From RYN-230 sp963837335 (GTDB lineage Bacteria > Actinomycetota > Actinomycetes > Streptosporangiales > Streptosporangiaceae), in NCBI GenBank assembly GCA_963837335.1, contig CAWINS010000063.1, positions 1-64,000 on the forward strand: a stretch of DNA of 64,000 nt, written 5' to 3'. The notes under the pieces were generated by a model. That model ran no database searches and was not told the origin of the DNA. It saw only the letters and a list, made by a program, of their open reading frames with translations. This document shows, piece after piece, positions 18,053-27,798 of this stretch. The position numbers and the translations under genes were made by a program. How positions within the stretch are numbered: the stretch's first letter is position 1; every line of letters starts with the position of its first letter.

Positions 18053-20834
18053 ATGGTGGGCGTGACCGCGCATCCTCCGCCCCGGTTGTTCGGCCGGACC
18101 GGCGAGCTGGAGATCTTGGGACGGCTCATCGCGAACGTGCGAAGCGGTCAGAGCGCCGTCCTGGTCGTGCGGGGAGAGTCGGGGATCGGCAAGACGGAAC
18201 TGCTGCGGCATCTGATCGCCGGGGCGTCCGGTTTCAGGGTGGCCCGCGTGGCCAGCGTCGAGGCGGAGATGGAGCTCCCCTTCGCCGGGCTGCACCAGCT
18301 GTGCGCGCCGATGCTCGGCCGGCTCGGGTCACTGGCCGGGCCTCAGCGTCGTGGGCTCAGCGTCGCGTTCGGGCTTACCTCCGGAGAGAGCCCCGACCGG
18401 TTCCTGGTCGCCCTCGCGACGCTCAGCCTCATGGCGGAGACTTCCGAGGAGCAGCCCATGCTGTGCGTCGTGGACGACGCACAGTGGCTCGACCAGGCCT
18501 CGGCCCAAGTCCTCGGATTCGTCGGGCGCCGCCTGCTGGCGGAGTCCATAGTGCTGGTGTTCGCGGTCCGGACGTCAGCCCCAGGAGATCCCTCGCCGGA
18601 TCACCTGGCGGGTCTGCCCGAAGTCCGGCTGGGCGGACTGGATCACCAGTCGGCTCAGGCGCTGCTGGCGACGGTCACCTCAGGTCCGCTCGACGAGAGC
18701 GTCCGCGCCCGGATCCTCGCGGAGGCACACGGCCATCCTCTGGCCCTGCTCGAGCTCTACCGAGGCCGGAGCGCCGCCGACTTCGCCGGCGGGTTCGCTC
18801 TTCCGGACGCGGGAGATCTGCCCAGCCGCATCGAAGATCAGTACGCAGCGCGCCTGGGTGAGCTGCCGGACGAGGTCCAGCAGCTGGTCCTGCTCGCGGC
18901 GGCCGATCCGGTCGGGGATCCGGCGCTGATCCTCCGGGCGGCTCGGGTACTCGGCGTGGGCACCGGAACCGCGAATCTGGCCGCCCTGGCCGACCTGCTG
19001 GAGTTCGGTGCGAACGTGCGCTTCCGGCATCCCCTGGTGCGTTCTGCTGCCTACCGGGCCGCCACCGCCGATGACCGGCGAGCCGTACACGGGGCGCTGG
19101 CAGCAGCGACCGATCCGCTGGCCGACCCCGACCGCCGGGCGTGGCACTGCGCCCACGCGAGGGCCGGGCCGGACGAGGCGGTGGCCGAGGAGCTCATCAA
19201 CTCGGCCAGCCGGGCCCTGCGCCGAGGCGGGGTAGCCGCCGCCGCGGCCTTCTGGGAGCGAGCCGTGGCGCTCACCCCGGACCCGGGCGAGCGCGCCTCA
19301 CGGGCCCTGGCGGCGGCCGAGGCGAAGTACGCAGCCGGGGATTTTGAGGCCGCTCAGGCTCTCTTGGTCACGGCTGAGGCTCGGACCGCTCGACGAACTC
19401 GGCGAGGCGCGCGTGCAGCGGATGCGGGCGCAGATCGCGTTCGCGCTAAGACGGGGCGGCGACGCGCCGCCGCTCATTCTGCGGGCCGCACAGCGGCTGC
19501 AGAGCCTGGACGCCGAGCTGGCCCGGCAGACGTATCTCGAAGCCCTGGTAGCCGCGATCTACGCGGGCCGGCTCGCCCACGGACAGGATGTGAGGCAGGT
19601 CGCGCGCGCCGCGAGATCCGCAACGGCGGGGCCTTCCGGGTCGGAGCCGCTGCCGCACTCGCGCCTGCTCATCCACGGCCTCGCCGTGCGCCTGGCCGAT
19701 GGGTACCTGGCCGCCGCGCCCACGCTCAAGGAGGCACTGCGCCGTTACCGGGCGCAGCCGTACGAGCTGGACTGGCTGTCCGTCTCGTACAACATGGTCG
19801 CCATGGACCTGTGGGACGACGAGGCGTGGTTCGAGCTCGCGGCCGGCCAGGTCCGGCTGGCGCGAGCGAACGGCACCCTCAGCTGGCTTCCGTTCGCGCT
19901 GGACTATCTGGCCGAAATCCACATCCAGGCCGGCGAGCTGTCGAAGGCGGCGGCCTTGCTGCTGGAGCGCGAGGGCGTCGACCCGGGGACCAGAGAGGTC
20001 ACCTTGCCTTACGTCCCACTGCTGCTCGCCGCGTGGCGCGGTGACGAGGCGACCGCGGCCGAACTGGCCGGGGAGATGGCCCGTGGCGCCTCAGACCGGG
20101 GGGAGGGCGCGGCACTGACCTACACCGACTACGCGCGGGCGGTGCTGCACAACGGCCTCGGCAACTACGGGCCCGCCGCCGAGGCGGCGCACGGTGCCAG
20201 CGCCGTCGACGAGATCGTCATCTCGGCCTGGGCCCTGTATGAGCTGGTGGAAGCCGCAACGCGAAGCGATCAGCAGGAACGTGCCTGCGCGGCGGCTGAT
20301 CAGCTGTCGCAGCTAGCCGTGGCGAGCGCCAGCAACTGGGCTCGCGGGGCGGCGGCGCGGTCCCGGGCGCTGGTATCCGGGGGACGCGCCGCCGAAGAGG
20401 AGTACCGCGAGGCGATCGAACTGCTGGGCAGAACCCGGATGGCGACCCACCTGGCCCGCGCCCGCCTGGTCTACGGCGAATGGCTACGCCGGGAGAACCG
20501 GCGGATCGATGCCCGCAACCAGCTGCGATCCGCGTTCGACGCGCTCGCGTCCATGGGCGCCGAGGCCTTCGCCGAACGCGCACGGCGAGAGCTCCAGGCG
20601 ACCGGGGAGAAGGTGCGCAAGCGCAGCGAAGATACCCGCGCCGATCTGACCCCGCAAGAGGAGGAGATCGCCCAGCTGGCCCGCGAGGGACGAACCAACT
20701 CCGAGATCGGCGCGCAGCTGTTCATCGGCCGCCGCACCGTGGAGTGGCACCTGCGCAAGGTGTTCGCCAAGCTGGACATCGCCTCCCGCCTCGAGCTCGA
20801 CCAGGCCCTGAGGAAAAGGAGCATCCGGTCATGA
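18053..20834 (+). CDS. LAL-type LuxR transcriptional regulator with AAA ATPase domain (frameshifted)
   Basis: About 927 residues when joined. The N-terminal ATPase has P-loop GESGIGKTELLRHL (about residue 43) and a Walker B-like VVDDAQWLDQASAQVLGF, and is followed by a long helical, TPR-like region. The C-terminal LuxR/GerE helix-turn-helix reads LTPQEEEIAQLAREGRTNSE and RRTVEWHLRKVFAKLDI. One frameshift near 19375-19385, in the helical region. Starts at ATG 18053 or GTG 18062. LAL proteins are usually ATP-dependent activators of neighbouring operons; the convergent DUF4331/hydrolase genes are candidates. Confidence 0.8.
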
Positions 20835-20905
20835 CGGAGGGCGCGGCTCGCGCGAGGTGCGGTTGGCGACGAGCCGGCCACCGCCGGCCGGACCCGCCGG
20901 TCTAG

Positions 20906-21923
20906 CTATGCGCGGTTGGGCGGGCCGAGGTAGGGGAAGTCGGCCAGCAGGTCGTCGTGGGGCTTGAGGCCGGACGGCGGGACCTTGCCGTTGGTCAGCC
21001 AGGCGAACCGCATGCTGTACACGTCGTCGGTGGGCACGCGGCCGTTGGGGTAGGTGGCGGGCTGGGTGTGGTCGTAGTGCAGGATGTCGGGCAGGACCTG
21101 CAGGGCGGCGGCCTTGGCCTGCTCGGGTGTGTAGCCGCCGGCGTTTTGCAGGATCGCCGACCACGGTTCCAGGTAGTTGGCCACGTCGTCGGCGGGCTGG
21201 CGGGAGTTGAACAGGTTCTTCTCCCCGTCGGGGTTGATGAACGGGTTGATGGTCGGGTTCCCGCCGCGGTCCATCTGCTCGAGCACGCCGTTGCTGTGCC
21301 GGCTGATCGAGGCCCACACGCCGATGACCGGGCCGCCGAGCATGTCGTCGGGTACTTCCAGCACGATCGAGTCGACGTTGTTGTCGGCGAAGTCGTCGTG
21401 CCCGGTCCAGGGAAGCCGTGCAGGGCGCCTTCGACGTCGGCGAAGAACGGGTCGCTGCGCAGCCCGGCGGCCAGCCGGATCCCGTTTGCCTTCCACGGGC
21501 TGGGCGGTGCCGTCGAAGCTGACCGGGATGCCCTCGGCGAGCACCTCGCCGGCGGGTTCGGGCTGGCGGGCCTGCGCGCCGGTGGCGTACCAGGCGTTCC
21601 CGGTCTGCCTGCCGTTCTCGTACTCGGAGAACACGAACGTGAACGCGACGTCGGCGTGGTTGTCGCCGTCGGTGTCGATGTTGATCCGGTAGACCGCGCC
21701 GGGGTAGAACTCCGGGCCGGTCACCGGGGCCGGGATCGGCGGCGGGGCGCTGGTCGGGTTCGAGTCCATGATCAGCACGGTCGTGCCGGGGTGGTGACGG
21801 TGCAGCAGGCTGTGGTGATGTTCGCGGGCTGGCGGGCGCCGGGAAGACGAACACGTCGGTGATGTCCAGGCGGCGGTCGTCGCCGGGGAACTTGAGATTG
21901 TCGGCGCTGAAGTGGTTCGACAT
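20906..21923 (-). CDS. DUF4331 domain protein (frameshifted)
   Basis: The N-terminus MSNHFSADNLKFPGDDRRL from ATG 21923 (GGAAG upstream) continues DITDVFVFPAP. After a shift near 21835 it reads IMDSNPTSAPPPIPAP, ITVF-like strands INIDTDGDNHADVAFTFVF, and later GHDDFADNNVDSIVLEVP, then NPTINPFINPDGEKNLFNS. This is the DUF4331 pattern. A second disturbed zone lies at about 21410-21490. The family's biochemical role is not known. It sits 43 nt downstream of an alpha/beta hydrolase gene on the same strand, so the two are likely co-transcribed. Confidence 0.7.
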
Positions 21924-21966
21924 GGGTGTGCTTCCTTCTGGGTAGTGGTGTGGGCTGGTCCGGGGG

Positions 21967-22796
21967 TCAGCTGCGGATGAAGTCGAGCAGGGCGGTGTTG
22001 ACCTGGGCGGCGTGGGTCCAGGGGATGGCGTGCGGGCCGCCTTCGATGACGACCAGCTGCACGTCCTTGATCAGGGCGGGCAGCCGCTGGCCGGTCTTGT
22101 CCAGCGGCAGGACCTGGTCGGCGTCGCCCTGGATGACCAGCATCGGCACGTCGATCTCGGGCAGGTCGGCGCGGAAGTCGGTGGCCCAGGTGGCGATGCA
22201 GGCCACCGCGGCGGTGGCCGAGGCGGTGACGGCGAGGTTCCAGCTGGCCTGCAGGCCTGGTCGCTGACCAGGGTGCCGCGCAGGGTGTCGAAGTTGTAGA
22301 AGTTGTCCAGGAACCCCTTCATCCAGGCCGGGGTGTCGGCCCGCGCGGCCTGGGCGAACCCGTCGAACAGGCCTTGCGGCACCCCTCGGGGTTGTCGGCG
22401 GTCTGCAGCAGGTACGGCGGGATCGGGGCGACCAGCACGCCCCTGGCCACCCGGGCCGAGCCGCGGGGCCAGGTAGCGGGTGACCTCGCCGGTGCCCATC
22501 GAGTGCCCGGCCAGGACGGCGTCGTGCAGGTCCAGGTGTTCCAGCAGCGTGCTGAGGTCGGCGGCGAAGGTGTCGTAGTCATAGCCGGTGACCGGCTGGC
22601 TGGACTTGCCGAACCCGCGCCGGTCGTAGGTGATGACCCGGTACCCGGCCTCCAGCAGCGCCGGGACCTGCTTGTCCCAGGCCCGGCCGCTGAGCGGGTA
22701 GCCGTGGATCAGCACCACCGGCTGGCCGGCGCCATGATCCTCGTAGTAGATCTCGATGTCGGAGCTGTTTTCCTGGCCGACAGTGACCGTGGGCAT
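21967..22796 (-). CDS. Alpha/beta hydrolase, non-heme chloroperoxidase/arylesterase-like (frameshifted)
   Basis: About 275 residues joined. IYYEDHGAGQPVVLIHGYPL supplies the oxyanion-hole HGYPLSG, and ITYDRRGFGKSSQP and the nucleophile elbow VLAGHSMGTGEVTRYLA follow. The C-terminal frame gives the acid in VIQGDADQVLPLD and the His in EGGPHAIPWTHA. Frameshifts lie near 22460, 22380 and 22255. The GHSMG elbow followed by GEVxRY is typical of the cofactor-free haloperoxidase/perhydrolase branch. GGAAGG lies before ATG 22796. Upstream gene of DUF4331. Confidence 0.75.
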
Positions 22797-23229
22797 GAGA
22801 CATCCTTCCGTTAACGACGACCCGCCGGCCCCAGGCTGCGGACCGGGAGCCGGGCGGTTTCGCCTGCGGTTGGTACGGAAATCACGGTCGCGCTCCGGGC
22901 GGCGCGTCGAACCCGTGCAACCCCGGCCGGTCCCGGGTCGCGGCAGGGCGGCACCGGGCACCTCCTGATGTGCGCGGTGCCCGGAGCCAGGACAGCGGAT
23001 TCTGACGTCCGCGGCATCGTCCACCCAGCACCGGACGGACGCCGGCTGGTCACCGGTACCCGCGTGCGCCCGGGCCGACCCGCAGACCAGGGGCACGGGC
23101 CAGGGGCCGTACGGGTGCGAGTGACCTCGCCGCACGCGACCGTGGAAGCCAGGACCGCAAGCCCTCCCGGCCATTACCGGCCCGGGGCTATGTCGGCAAT
23201 AGACACATTATTGGAAATGGACGACGGCA
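22797..23229. other. Intergenic region with one hairpin
   Basis: No gene is supported in these 430 nt between the minus-strand hydrolase and the plus-strand hypothetical gene. A 9-bp stem CCGGGCACC (22954-22962) pairs with GGTGCCCGG (22976-22984) around a 13-nt loop. It could be a regulatory hairpin or operator in this divergent promoter region. Confidence 0.4.
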
Positions 23230-23571
23230 ATGAATACCGCCAAACAGGCAATGGAGAACATGGAATACGTGCGCAGGCTGCTCGAGGAAAAGCAGCCTGG
23301 ATTCTCCGCGTCCGTGGAATTGGCCGTGTCTGTTATCCACCGTCAGATCGAGTGGCCGGAGGAAACGATGGAACTGACGCTGCCGCCTGCACGCCACGAG
23401 ACCATCGAGAAGCAAGACCCGGTGCACGAGTGGCGCGTGGCCCGGCTGGCGCGCCTGGGCATCCCCTGGCCGGTGGCCGAAGCTGCCGCCGGCCATGTCG
23501 ACTGGCACCAGATGGCGGCGCTGGTGCAGCGGGGCTGCCCTCCGTGGCTCGCACTCCGCATCCTCCGCTGA
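23230..23571 (+). CDS. Hypothetical protein
   Basis: 113 residues, not assigned to a named family. The N-terminal helix contains MENMEYVRRLLEEKQPGF; the C-terminal part reads HEWRVARLARLGIPWPVAEA and CPPWLALRILR. The Trp- and Pro-rich C-terminal block resembles short C-terminal segments seen in several small actinobacterial hypotheticals. It ends 29 nt before the NiCoT gene, so it may be co-transcribed with it. Confidence 0.5.
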   Translation: MNTAKQAMENMEYVRRLLEEKQPGFSASVELAVSVIHRQIEWPEETMELTLPPARHETIEKQDPVHEWRVARLARLGIPWPVAEAAAGHVDWHQMAALVQRGCPPWLALRILR

Positions 23572-23600
23572 TACAGACCTGCGACTGAAATAATGCGAAT

Positions 23601-24788
23601 ATGAATGCCCTACCGGATAGCATTCCCGCCCGCGGCGCCGCCGCGAGCGCATCTAGGTCGCCTCACATCGGGCAGCTGGTACGGCAGTCGTTCGCGGCGA
23701 TGACCGCCCAGGAGCGAGCCAGGCTGATCGCGATGTACGGGGTGATCGCGGGCCTGCACGTGGCCGGGTTCGTCATCTTGTTCGTGTTCGTGGTGCCCTC
23801 GCATTACCAGGGGCTCGGGGTGGGGGTGGCGGTGCTGGCCTACACGCTCGGCTTGCGGCACGCGTTTGACGCCGATCACATCTCGGCGATCGATAACTGC
23901 ACGCGTAAGGTGCTGGGCGAGCGGCAGGGCACCGGAGCCCCGCGCCCGCTGGGGTTCGGGTTCTTCTTCTCCCTGGGGCACTCCACCGTCGTGGTCGCCA
24001 TCGGGGCCGGGATCGTAGTGGCGGAGAAGACGGTCTTCGGCGCGGTCTCGGACAGCGGCTCGGGGCTCGAGCGGTTCGGGGGACTGTTCGGCACAGTCGT
24101 CTCGGCGGCATTCTTGCTGCTGATCGGGCTGCTGAACCTGGTGGTCCTGGCCGGGATCGTGCGGGTCTTCGCCTCGATGCGCCGCGGCGAGTACGACGAG
24201 GCCGAGCTGGAGCGCCAGCTGGCCAACCGCGGGTTCTTCTACCGGTTCTTCGGCCGCTGGATGAAGGTCATCACCAAGGAGTGGCAGCTGTACCCGGTCG
24301 GGGTCGTGTTCGGCCTGGGCTTCGACACCGCCACCGAGGTCGCCCTGCTGGCCACCACCGCGCTGCTGGCCTCCCAGCACATCCCCTGGTACGCGATCAT
24401 CTGCCTGCCGGTCCTGTTCACCGCGGGCATGACGTTCATGGACACCACCGACGGGCTGTTCATGAACCTGGCCTACGGCTGGGCGTTCTTCAACCCGGTC
24501 CGCAAGGTCTACTACAACCTGGCCATCACCGGGCTGTCCGTGGCGATCTGCTTCGTCATCGGCGCGGTCGAGGCCCTGAGCCTGCTGCCGCAGGAGATCC
24601 ACGGGCTCAGCCGCACCACCGGCTTCTGGGGCTTGATGTCCCGGTTCAACATCAACACCGCCGGGTTCGTGATCGTGGGGCTGTTCCTCGCCACCTGGCT
24701 GGCCGCCCTGCTCATCTGGCGCTACGCCCGCATCGAGGAAAAATGGAACCCAAGCCCCCAGTCCGGCACGCCCGGCGGCACCTGGTGA
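23601..24788 (+). CDS. Nickel/cobalt transporter, NiCoT (HoxN/NixA) family
   Basis: 395 residues, about eight membrane helices. The family signature in helix II reads LRHAFDADHISAIDN, where His and Asp bind the metal. Further family blocks are FFSLGHSTVV, LGFDTATEVALL and FTAGMTFMDTTDG. It imports Ni2+ and/or Co2+ across the cytoplasmic membrane; which metal cannot be read from the motifs. The 3' end overlaps the following antiporter gene by a GTGA at 24785-24788 if that start is used. A LarE-like gene at 17 kb is a possible nickel user. Confidence 0.9.
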   Translation: MNALPDSIPARGAAASASRSPHIGQLVRQSFAAMTAQERARLIAMYGVIAGLHVAGFVILFVFVVPSHYQGLGVGVAVLAYTLGLRHAFDADHISAIDNCTRKVLGERQGTGAPRPLGFGFFFSLGHSTVVVAIGAGIVVAEKTVFGAVSDSGSGLERFGGLFGTVVSAAFLLLIGLLNLVVLAGIVRVFASMRRGEYDEAELERQLANRGFFYRFFGRWMKVITKEWQLYPVGVVFGLGFDTATEVALLATTALLASQHIPWYAIICLPVLFTAGMTFMDTTDGLFMNLAYGWAFFNPVRKVYYNLAITGLSVAICFVIGAVEALSLLPQEIHGLSRTTGFWGLMSRFNINTAGFVIVGLFLATWLAALLIWRYARIEEKWNPSPQSGTPGGTW

Positions 24789-26023
24789 TCAGTGAGCGGA
24801 TGGTGGCCGCGATGAACTTCGACAATCTCGTCGCCGTGCTTGCGGTCGCGGCGGCGGTGCCGTTGATTCTCGCGGCCGTGCCGCGGGTGCCTGTCCCCGG
24901 GCCGGTGCTGGAGATCGTCGCCGGGATCGTGCTTGGCCCCGCGGTACTGGACCTGGTGAAACCTGACCAGGCGGTACGGCTGGTGTCGACGATCGGGCTG
25001 GCGTTCCTGCTCTTCCTCGCTGGTCTGGAGATCGACGTCCGCCACTTTCGCGGGCCTCGCGCCCGCCTGGCCGGACTGGCGCTCGGTCTGAGCGCGCTGC
25101 TCGCCCTGATCATCGGTATCGTGCTTCACGCAGCGGGTGTCGTCGAAAGCCCGCTGCTCGTGGGGATCATTCTCATCGCCACGTCGCTGGGCTTGATCAT
25201 TCCCATCCTGGAGGACGCGGGTGTGGCCGACCGTCCAGTCGGCCAGTTCGCGATCGCCGGCGCCTCGCTCGGCGAGGTCAGCTCGGTCGTTCTGCTCTCC
25301 CTGTTCTTCTCGGGCCACGCGACCGCCATAGGTCCCAAACTGCTGCTGCTGTCGCTGCTTGGCGTCTTGGTTGTCCTCGTCGTAATCGCAACGCTCCGCA
25401 TCGAGCGCTCAATGTGGATCACGAGGATGATTAACAGGCTGGCTGACACCTCAGCCCAAATCCGCATACGGCTGTCGATGCTGCTCGTGGTCGGCCTGGG
25501 CGCCCTGGCCACCCATCTAGGGTTCGAGGCGATCCTCGGCGCATTCATCGCCGGGGCGATCCTTGGCCTGGTGGACGCGGATGCCGAACACAAGCACCCG
25601 CTGTTCCACCCGAAACTCGATGCCATCGGCTATGGCTTCCTCATCCCGGTCTTCTTCGTCACCAGCGGGCTCACATTCAACCTGTCGGTGCTGTTCTCGA
25701 GCGCCTCAACCTTGCTGCGGGTGCCGCTCTTCCTGCTGGCACTGCTGGTCGTGCGCGGACTGCCCGCCGTCCTCTACCGGTCCGCCCTGGCCAGCATCCG
25801 CGATGTCGCCGCCGTGGGGCTGCTCCAAGCGACGTCGCTGCCCTTCATCGTCGCCGCCACCACTATCGGGCTTCAGTTGCACGCCATCAGGCCGGCCAAC
25901 GCGGCAGCACTCGTCGCCGCCGGGCTTTTCAGCGTCATCATTTTTCCCATCATCTCGCTGCAGTTGCTGCGATCGTCTGCTAAAGGCCCGAGCATGGCCC
26001 CGGAGCAGGCGCACGTTCGCTAG
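24785..26023 (+). CDS. Kef-type cation:proton antiporter (CPA2)
   Basis: About 412 residues from GTG 24785 (ATG 24800 or 24812 also possible), with 12 hydrophobic helices. Typical CPA2 features are PVPGPVLEIVAGIVLGP, AFLLFLAGLEID with the conserved acidic pair region, and FEAILGAFIAGAILGLVD. The C-terminus is short and hydrophilic; there is no RCK/TrkA-N domain, so it is unlike full KefB/C. It exchanges Na+ or K+ for H+. Translationally coupled to the NiCoT gene; a functional link to metal uptake is not established. Confidence 0.85.
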   Translation: MISERMVAAMNFDNLVAVLAVAAAVPLILAAVPRVPVPGPVLEIVAGIVLGPAVLDLVKPDQAVRLVSTIGLAFLLFLAGLEIDVRHFRGPRARLAGLALGLSALLALIIGIVLHAAGVVESPLLVGIILIATSLGLIIPILEDAGVADRPVGQFAIAGASLGEVSSVVLLSLFFSGHATAIGPKLLLLSLLGVLVVLVVIATLRIERSMWITRMINRLADTSAQIRIRLSMLLVVGLGALATHLGFEAILGAFIAGAILGLVDADAEHKHPLFHPKLDAIGYGFLIPVFFVTSGLTFNLSVLFSSASTLLRVPLFLLALLVVRGLPAVLYRSALASIRDVAAVGLLQATSLPFIVAATTIGLQLHAIRPANAAALVAAGLFSVIIFPIISLQLLRSSAKGPSMAPEQAHVR

Positions 26024-26054
26024 CAGCCTGCCTCATGGATGACGATCAGTAGCT

Positions 26055-26921
26055 CTAACGCCCCTCGGTGCTGGCCTTGACCGACTGGGCCGAGAGCCAC
26101 AGTGCGCCGGGGTTGACTCGGTGCGGGTAAATGGCCAGCATCTGCCCGTAGAGTTCCTCCGCCGTGGTGGTTTCCTTGTCGAGCCGGTCGAAGTCGCTGA
26201 TGTACTGGCGGGTTTCACCGAGGATGCGCGGGTTGTCGTCGTTGCCGTAGCGCTTGTGTCCGGCCACGACGGCACGCGGATCGAGTGCCTCGATGATGTC
26301 GAGGGCCGCGAGCCAGTCCTGGCGGCCCTGAGAGTCTGATTCCGCCAGGTACTGGTGCACGTCGTTGTAGGCCGCGTCGCCGGCGACGACCAGCCCTATT
26401 TCTGGTACATGCAGGACCGTGGTGTCGTCGGTGTCGGTGTGCCCGACGTTGACGGCGACCAGCTGACGGCCTTCCAGCTCGAAGGACGGCCCGTCCAGCG
26501 GCTCGGCGACCGGGTTGTCGTCCGGGATCTGGCCCGGGAACCTGGGTTGCCAGAATGTCTGGAGGGCCCCGGGCGCCGACCACTTGCGCATGCCCTCGAT
26601 GACTGCTGGTGTCGCGACCGCCCGCACGCCGGGGAAGCGCTCGCGGACCGCGCCGAGCCCGAACCAGTGGTCACCGTGGCCGTGGGTGACGTACACCGTG
26701 GTGAGGTTCTTTCCCGTGGTCGCCACCCAGTCAGCCACAGCCATGCCCTGCTCGACCGTCATGAGGGGGTCAACCAAGACGGCGTCATGCCGGCCGGAGA
26801 TGAGGGTGGCCGATATCGGGCTCCAGGTTGAGCGGCTCTGGCCCGGCGGGACGTCCTTGCCCGCCATCGCGATGATCGGCGCCACGTAGACCTGATAAGT
26901 CAGCGTTGACTCACTGGTCAT
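26055..26921 (-). CDS. MBL-fold metallo-hydrolase
   Basis: 288 residues. Metal-binding motif VTHGHGDHWFG, then further ligands in NVGHTDTDDTT, VVAGDAAYNDVH and VVAGHKRYGND. The C-terminal 50 residues are helical. The overall pattern resembles glyoxalase-II/lactonase-like hydrolases; the substrate is unknown. ATG 26921 overlaps the stop of the upstream alpha/beta hydrolase (ATGA at 26918-26921), so the two are translated together. Confidence 0.8.
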   Translation of the reverse strand: MTSESTLTYQVYVAPIIAMAGKDVPPGQSRSTWSPISATLISGRHDAVLVDPLMTVEQGMAVADWVATTGKNLTTVYVTHGHGDHWFGLGAVRERFPGVRAVATPAVIEGMRKWSAPGALQTFWQPRFPGQIPDDNPVAEPLDGPSFELEGRQLVAVNVGHTDTDDTTVLHVPEIGLVVAGDAAYNDVHQYLAESDSQGRQDWLAALDIIEALDPRAVVAGHKRYGNDDNPRILGETRQYISDFDRLDKETTTAEELYGQMLAIYPHRVNPGALWLSAQSVKASTEGR

Positions 26922-27634
26922 GAGGTGCTCCTTTCACTAAGCCTGCCGGCGGCCCCGGCCGCCGTCTCGATGAGCTGTGCCACCTCACGGGGGTGGGAGA
27001 CCATCGCGACATGGCTGGAGGGGATCTCGACGGTGGTCGCGCCCATGCGGGCGGCGAACATGCGCTCGGCCTCGGGCGGGAGCGCCTGGTCGTCGGCGGC
27101 GACCAGGTACCAGGACGGCAGCGTCTTCCAGGCCGGGCCGCCCATCACGTCGGCGAAGGCGGATGTGGCCAGGGCCTGCTGCACGGCGTACATCACCTTG
27201 GCCTTGACCGGGTTAACGTCGGCGGCAAAGTAGTTGACGAAGTCGTCTTCGGGTAGCCAGGCGAAGCCCCGCTGGTCGGTGAGCAGGTGCGCCAGCGCCG
27301 GGGTCACCGGTCCCTGAGCCAGCAGCGCGCCGAGCGATTCGCCCTGGTCCAGGCCGAACGCGGCGATGTAGACCAGGCCGGCGACGTTTGGCGCGTCCGC
27401 GCCCAGGGCGGTCATGACCTGGCCGCCGTAGGAGTGCCCGGCGACGATGGTGGGGCCGTCCTGGAGCTCCAGCACCTGGCGCAGCCGGGCCACGTCGTCA
27501 GCCAGCGCGGTCAGCGGGAACTGCGGCGCCGTGACGTGGTAGCCGCCGGCTTGCAGGCGCTCGACGACTGCGCTCCAGCTGGAGCCGTCGGCCCATGCGC
27601 CGTGGATGAGAACGATGTTCGGTCGGGCGTTCAT
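26918..27634 (-). CDS. Alpha/beta hydrolase
   Basis: 238 residues of the esterase branch with the early HGAWADGSSWSAV oxyanion segment, nucleophile elbow VAGHSYGGQVMTALG, the acid likely in LVAADDQALPPEAE, and the catalytic His in IPSSHVAMVSHP. Related to the secreted hydrolase at 30.8 kb, which shares HGAWADSGSW, VGHSYGGAV and SHLSMISNP. A 26-nt element shared with that gene lies 59 nt upstream of this start. Operon with the MBL gene. Confidence 0.85.
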   Translation of the reverse strand: MNARPNIVLIHGAWADGSSWSAVVERLQAGGYHVTAPQFPLTALADDVARLRQVLELQDGPTIVAGHSYGGQVMTALGADAPNVAGLVYIAAFGLDQGESLGALLAQGPVTPALAHLLTDQRGFAWLPEDDFVNYFAADVNPVKAKVMYAVQQALATSAFADVMGGPAWKTLPSWYLVAADDQALPPEAERMFAARMGATTVEIPSSHVAMVSHPREVAQLIETAAGAAGRLSERSTS

Positions 27635-27693
27635 CTCGGTAATCCCTTCTTGGATGGGGTCTTGAGGCCATCGTGCGGCGCGAGGCTGCGGCC

Positions 27694-27719
27694 GGGGTAT
27701 CCGCAGGATTACTGCACTT
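27694..27719 (-). promoter_or_regulatory. Shared 26-nt upstream element, copy 1
   Basis: GGGGTATCCGCAGG, then one variable base, then TTACTGCACTT (plus-strand reading). The element ends 59 nt upstream of the hydrolase ATG at 27634. The same sequence with one substitution occurs at 31741-31766 upstream of the second hydrolase. In this copy GCGGAT (27721-27726) forms an inverted repeat with ATCCGC. Probably a promoter/operator bound by the LAL regulator encoded between the two. Confidence 0.55.
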
Positions 27720-27798
27720 TGCGGATGCCTGTTACGCGGGCGACGTGGCGATACTGGGAGATCTTGCCGGCGGACTTGCCTGGGCTATGTCCGGCCCT

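Noticed and set aside
24281..24784. N-terminal 168-codon extension of the antiporter frame across the NiCoT gene
   Set aside because: It lies antiphase over strongly conserved NiCoT coding sequence and has no membrane-protein character; the antiporter begins at GTG 24785 or ATG 24800.
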